Positions 1 to 5,000 of a stretch of 5,000 nt of DNA are shown here, in pieces. The position numbers and the translations under genes were made by a program. A model generated the notes under the pieces. That model was not told the origin of the DNA and ran no database searches. It saw nothing but the letters and a program-made list of their open reading frames with translations. Numbering within the stretch: the first letter of the stretch is position 1; each line of letters starts with the position of its first letter. Source of the DNA: Leptospira borgpetersenii serovar Javanica (lineage in GTDB: Bacteria > Spirochaetota > Leptospiria > Leptospirales > Leptospiraceae); assembly GCF_003046425.1 (NCBI RefSeq), contig NZ_QAJG01000022.1, forward strand, positions 1 to 5,000, in the 5' to 3' direction.

Positions 1-89
1 TTGACAGGAGACAAAATCTCATTTCGAGAGAATTACAATTCGAACCAAACCCAATGACAAACAAATATCCATATTATGTAAAAGAATAA

Positions 90-428
90 AAACCACCCAG
101 ATCAAATTCGTCTGAGCGTAATCAACAAACCGGATTCGAATCCAAAGAAGAGATCCGGATATCCAACCGGATGTATGATGAGAAGACTCATGTCTATCAA
201 TGGATTGTAAAAGAAATTCCGAAATTAAGATCCGGTTGATTCCTATTACGCAACTGTTAGGTTTTGGGTATTATTGTTGATTTAAGAGATTCTAAACAAC
301 TCGAACGGTTGCAGATTTCTGAATATGGAATTTTATATATCACTTGTGGTTCCGTTTTAAAACGCGATTTTCAGAAAGAAAAATTTCTGGAATTGATGAC
401 TTGCATATTGAAGGATACATCCCGATAA
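90..428 (+). pseudogene. Possible remnant of an unknown gene
   Basis: One plus-strand frame is open from 90 to 236, is stopped by TGA (237-239) and TAG (258-260), and is open again from 261 to a TAA at 426-428. The text reads like protein rather than random sequence: RMYDEKTHVYQWIVKEIPKL before the stops, then VLGIIVDLRDSKQLERL and EYGILYITCGSVLKRDF after them. That two good pieces share a frame suggests one gene that gained nonsense mutations. I do not recognise the family, no start or ribosome site is evident, and chance cannot be excluded at this length. Confidence 0.3.
132..172. repeat. Two adjacent palindromes
   Basis: GGATTCGAATCC (132-143) is a perfect 12-bp palindrome. Ten bases on, ATCCGG (153-158) and CCGGAT (167-172) form a 6-bp inverted repeat with an 8-nt loop. 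Together they could be a protein-binding site, a structured RNA segment, or simply chance in DNA rich in ATCCGG-like words. They lie inside the possible gene remnant at 90-428. Confidence 0.3.
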
Positions 429-899
429 CTTGTTTCGAAAGAGGAAAATTTGTTTTTTAAAAGAATGTTATCGCTTGTTTTTCCAAATGAGTTTTTTCTA
501 CGGATCGGATTGTGGCGTTCTTGCTCTAATTGGAACGAAAACAAAATTTCTCGAGAAAGGAGCAGGCCAGGCTTGTTTCGCGAAAAGGCCTTCGGCACAA
601 ATTTTTCTTACGGAAAAAGTTGTATGGCTATCGCCTTCAGTTGTCTCTAACGAAACAACTGCTTCACATCCTTAGCGCAATGTTAAGAGCAGCGGAATAA
701 TTGTATTCTATATTTTGAATGTGTTTACGAAAACGCTGCTCGTATTGAATTTTTGTGTAATGAAGACGTGCGCTATTTTCGCTCAATACGCATTATGCGC
801 TATCGAATGTTCGTTGTTTACGGAAGATTTGTGGGAATATTTTGCGATTGATCGAAATCGAATTGACCCTTCGTTAGATTGAGAGAAATATTGGCCTCT
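429..899 (+). other. Gene-poor stretch without a supportable gene
   Basis: Nothing here can be called a gene with confidence. The frame starting at TTG 430 is open to a TAG at 673-675 and then open again to a TGA at 880-882, with an inner ATG at 760 (MKTCAIFAQYALCAIEC, 40 codons in all). The composition is rich in Cys, Phe and Ser with no recognisable motif, and no ribosome site is seen. The stretch holds several short inverted and direct repeats. The upstream signals of the decayed gene that starts near 900, if any survive, would lie at its right end; GAGAG at 881-885 may be its old ribosome site. Confidence 0.5.
687..803. repeat. Cluster of short inverted and direct repeats
   Basis: GAGCAGCG (687-694) pairs with CGCTGCTC (734-741). 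CGTATTGA (741-748) pairs with TCAATACG (783-790). TGCGCTAT occurs twice in the same direction (769-776 and 796-803). CGCATTATGCG (789-799) is a near-palindrome, and GAATA/TATTC (695-699, 704-708) forms a small inner stem. The two 8-bp inverted pairs lie side by side, so a transcript could fold into two adjacent long-loop hairpins. This may be part of a dispersed intergenic repeat or a small structured element; the arms are short. Confidence 0.35.
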
Positions 900-1512
900 A
901 TGTCCGTTCTTCATATTTTGTCCAATGTCTATAATGCGAAAAAGTTAAAGAACCTGTTTCCGAAATTTACGATTGTTTCGATCGACGACTACAATTTGTA
1001 TATGGGACCGCTCTCGAGTTTTCCGGAATGTCTTTTCTATTTGGCCGAAATGCTTTTAAACGGTCGAACGCTTTAGAAAGAATTTGAATGGATTTCCGAC
1101 GCAATAAACGCTTTCGAAAAAAAATCCGATCTAAAAAAACGGAATCGGTAATCGCTTGGCAGAATGAGTTCACGAACGATCAAATCTTTCTGCGTATGGT
1201 ATGTTGGTTCTTGCGCGATTACGAAGGTTCGGTGAAGGTCGTCAACGTGAAGAATTGGTACGATTGGGAGAATTCAAATCGTACGAAAATTCTTACCGAA
1301 TATAAGGCATCGAATTTAAGCTGCGATTTGGATCTTCAGGACCGCAGTCGTTATTCGGATGAGTATGTGAGATCCGAGACCGAAAAGAAATGCTGCGTGA
1401 ATTCAAAGAAGGAAAGGTTGTTTTTTTATCCGTCGATTACTATGATTCGGATATTTTGTTTCTGGTAACGAAGGAATGGCAAATGGCGATTCGAGTCGTA
1501 GGAAAGTGTTGA
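900..1512 (+). pseudogene. Decayed DUF1835/DUF3658-like gene
   Basis: Three frame segments join into one protein-like sequence of about 200 residues. The first (900-1073) gives MSVLHILSNVYNAKK, then VSIDDYNLYMGPLSS, which resembles the N-terminal DUF1835 pattern (LHI..., a DD followed by GPL). A TAG at 1074-1076 breaks it; the same frame goes on as KEFEWISDAINAFEKK. A one-base loss in or near the A8 (1117-1124) or A7 (1133-1139) tract moves the frame, which continues as ESVIAWQNEFTNDQIFLRM and VKVVNVKNW. A second shift of the same sense between about 1363 and 1390 leads to MLREFKEGKVVFL, DYYDSDILFL and EWQMAIRVVGKC, which resembles the DUF3658 end (YD..IL followed by a W and RVVG), with a TGA at 1510-1512. 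ATG 900 is a natural start, though GAGAG at 881-885 fits a TTG at 891 better. The function of these domains is unknown. Three lesions make a pseudogene much likelier than sequencing error. The family call is from pattern memory. Confidence 0.68.
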
Positions 1513-1533
1513 TTTAGCAGTTTGATCTCGGCA

Positions 1534-2082
1534 TTACTTTTGAAATAAATATAAAGTATCGTATTCCATTTTACTAAAGAACATTTCGGATATATCTTCT
1601 ATTTTGATTTTTTGAATCTTTTTTAGTTCGAAGTTTTCCTCTTCTATCGTTCCGTCGTACCAGTGCAGCAAAAGTCCGAATTCTTTCGATATTTGTAACC
1701 AATCGTTAATAAATTGATACCAGAAGCCTCCTTCGGATAGATTGTGATTCTTATAAGAATCAAATTTTACGGAATTCTTGATTTGATAGGCGTTTCTTTC
1801 TTTAACCCAGCGGTTGATTTTGGATTGGGACCAGCCTTTTCTTTTGAGTTTATCCGTGTCGGATTTGTGATCTTTTTTCTTGTTACCGTTCAAACTTCCC
1901 AATTCGGTTCCACAATCGCAGATCTTTAAAGTTGGTCGGAAATATCTACGGCGGTTCGGGATCTGCTTTAAAATCCAAGAATTTAGAATTTCATTAAATT
2001 GTAAATGATAACGATCCAGCGTTTTCTTTGCTTTTTCAATATCGACTTGGTCGGGAAATGTGGACGTGATGTAATAACACAT
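1534..2082 (-). CDS. Uncharacterised 182-residue protein opening MCYY, with CxC motif
   Basis: I cannot name a family for this protein. It begins MCYYITSTFP, has a CDCG motif (55-58), then a strongly basic stretch (about 68-96) with KGWSQSKINRW (82-92), and an aromatic C-terminal half including GGFWYQF (118-124) and LLLHWYDG (137-144). There is no signal peptide or membrane segment, so it is probably cytoplasmic. C2, C55 and C57 could form a metal or redox site, but three Cys alone do not prove it. The start is well supported: GAGA lies 7 nt before the ATG and the upstream M23 gene stops 14 nt away. It is the last gene of the minus-strand run. The opening looks like that of conserved hypothetical proteins from other bacteria as I remember them, but no function follows. 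That it is a real gene is likely from length, position and ribosome site. Confidence 0.72.
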   Translation of the reverse strand: MCYYITSTFPDQVDIEKAKKTLDRYHLQFNEILNSWILKQIPNRRRYFRPTLKICDCGTELGSLNGNKKKDHKSDTDKLKRKGWSQSKINRWVKERNAYQIKNSVKFDSYKNHNLSEGGFWYQFINDWLQISKEFGLLLHWYDGTIEEENFELKKIQKIKIEDISEMFFSKMEYDTLYLFQK

Positions 2083-2089
2083 TTTGAAA

Positions 2090-2093
2090 TCTC
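2090..2093 (-). promoter_or_regulatory. Ribosome binding site of the MCYY protein
   Basis: GAGA (within CGCGAGAT on the minus strand) sits 7 nt before the ATG at 2082, in the short gap after the M23 stop codon. It fixes the start of the small downstream gene and is the clearest ribosome site in the window. Confidence 0.55.
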
Positions 2094-2096
2094 GCG

Positions 2097-4221
<2,125 letters not shown>

Positions 4222-4224
4222 GTT

Positions 4225-5000
4225 TTACTTCGTATTTTTATTCTTTGGGGGATATATAAGATTTCGGCTCATTAACTCGTAACTTAAGTTCCAAAATGAT
4301 TTTGCTTTCCGATGGTATATTTCGCATTGTACCGGGTCGTTCTTACATTCTTCCGTTTCCCCAATTCTTGGAACGATAGAGAAAGAGGAATTGCGAACCT
4401 TATCCGTAAAACTGTAAAAGATCCAATTGTTTTCGATCCAGCCGAAAAGATTTCCGAAAGCAAAATAGGCGACTCCGCCGGAAATCCGTTTATCCAAAAG
4501 ATTTCTCCCCATCGCTGAGAATTGAACTTTTTTACCGACGATTCCAAGGATGGTCGGAATGACATCGAGTTGAGAGGAAATTCTTGGATCGACTCGAGAA
4601 GGGATTCTTCCCGGAGAATAGATTAGAAAGGGAACGTTTCTATCTTCGAAATAATCCAGATTCCTGTGATGTGTATGGTCTCCCACAAAAATAAAAACCG
4701 TATCTTTGAAGTAGGGAGCTTTTTTTGCTTTTTCCAGAAAGGAGTAGATCGACTTATCCGCATAGCGATATACGTTGAAATAATCCGCTTCCTCAAGTGA
4801 GGAAGAAAACACCTCGTCTTCTCGGGAAGGAACCTGATAGGGATAATGAGTGGTTAAGGTCAAAGCAAGCGCTAAAAATGGCGGTTCTTGTTTGATTATA
4901 ATTTCGTGTAATTCGTTTAACAAATCTCCATCGTAATAACCCCAAGGACCGGGTTTGTATTTTTGAAGGGTATCAAAGTATTCCTGACCGAGAATCGTAT
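4225..5000 (-). CDS. LTA synthase / phosphoglycerol transferase family protein (sulfatase fold), C-terminal part
   Basis: This is the last 257 residues of a larger protein; the frame stays open to the window edge, so the TTG at 4923 is not its true start. The family transfers phosphoglycerol or phosphoethanolamine groups from lipids to envelope polymers or glycans, with the catalytic domain outside the inner membrane. Numbering from the first complete codon (4998), WGYYDGDLLNE (19-29) matches the family motif around a WG..D stretch. TTHYPY (49-54) carries the His that contacts substrate in LtaS. DTVFIFVGDH (99-108) carries the late Asp-His metal pair, and VPFLIYSPG (122-130) and QLDVIPTILG (143-152) are typical sulfatase-fold strands. 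The nucleophile Thr and N-terminal membrane helices would lie outside the window. The C-terminal tail has two Cys about ten residues apart. The stop is 3 nt before the neuB-like gene, so the two are probably co-transcribed. Leptospira has no lipoteichoic acid, so the acceptor is unknown; the substrate is inference. Confidence 0.85.
   Translation of the reverse strand, partial: TILGQEYFDTLQKYKPGPWGYYDGDLLNELHEIIIKQEPPFLALALTLTTHYPYQVPSREDEVFSSSLEEADYFNVYRYADKSIYSFLEKAKKAPYFKDTVFIFVGDHTHHRNLDYFEDRNVPFLIYSPGRIPSRVDPRISSQLDVIPTILGIVGKKVQFSAMGRNLLDKRISGGVAYFAFGNLFGWIENNWIFYSFTDKVRNSSFSIVPRIGETEECKNDPVQCEIYHRKAKSFWNLSYELMSRNLIYPPKNKNTK

Noticed and set aside
1..6. TTGACA, a perfect -35 consensus, at the window edge
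   Set aside because: No -10-like hexamer follows at 16-18 nt, and no gene starts downstream in range.
569..590. Hairpin around TTTCGCGAAA as a rho-independent terminator
   Set aside because: The stem has a bulge and a wobble pair, almost no loop, the T run starts more than ten bases later, and no gene ends just before it.
371..598. Minus-strand 75-codon open frame
   Set aside because: No ribosome site, no recognisable motif and low-complexity Ser/Phe/Arg/Lys composition; likely chance.
930..935. TATAAT, a perfect -10 consensus on the plus strand
   Set aside because: It lies inside the decayed coding sequence, has no matching -35 element and no gene start after it.
1088..1468. Plus-strand 126-codon frame as an intact gene
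   Set aside because: Only its middle part carries the ancestral frame; both ends read better in other frames, so it is part of the pseudogene.
1534..2082. SRAP/YedK-type peptidase because of the MC start
   Set aside because: The family opens MCGR and has further conserved Asn, Glu and His motifs; none are visible here.

Overview
The window most likely comes from a Leptospira chromosome. The DNA is moderately AT-rich, and the proteins have the look of that genus: an envelope-type gene string beside a gene-poor, decayed stretch. The genus is inferred from sequence style and gene content; no marker gene in the window proves it.

Right part (about 1534-5000, minus strand, read right to left): four genes in one direction with almost no spacing, so probably one operon. 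In order they are (i) the C-terminal part of an LTA-synthase/phosphoglycerol-transferase-like sulfatase-fold protein, cut by the window edge; (ii) a NeuB-family nonulosonic (sialic-type) acid synthase; (iii) an exported protein that joins an F5/8-type-C (discoidin, sugar-binding-like) domain to an M23 zinc peptidase domain; (iv) a small conserved-looking protein of unknown function that opens MCYY and has a CxC motif. The junctions are a 3-nt gap, an 8-nt overlap and a 14-nt gap. The first three fit a cell-surface theme: transfer of a phospho-alcohol group onto an envelope polymer, synthesis of an acidic nine-carbon sugar, and cutting or remodelling of peptidoglycan. No other nonulosonate pathway gene (neuA, neuC or similar) is visible, so the NeuB product is unknown. 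No promoter is visible for the operon; it must lie beyond base 5000.

Left part (1-1530, plus strand): no intact gene. Bases 900-1512 hold the remains of one gene whose pieces, joined across one stop codon and two frameshifts, resemble a DUF1835/DUF3658-type protein. It converges on the operon end with 21 nt between the stop codons. Bases 90-428 show a possible second, older remnant in one frame with two internal stops. Bases 429-899 hold no supportable gene, only short inverted and direct repeats that may belong to a dispersed intergenic element.

I saw no tRNA, rRNA, CRISPR, transposase or convincing terminator. The points most worth a second look are the discoidin-M23 fusion embedded in a NeuB/LTA-synthase-like operon, the eroded C-terminal domain of NeuB, and the unnamed operon-terminal protein.
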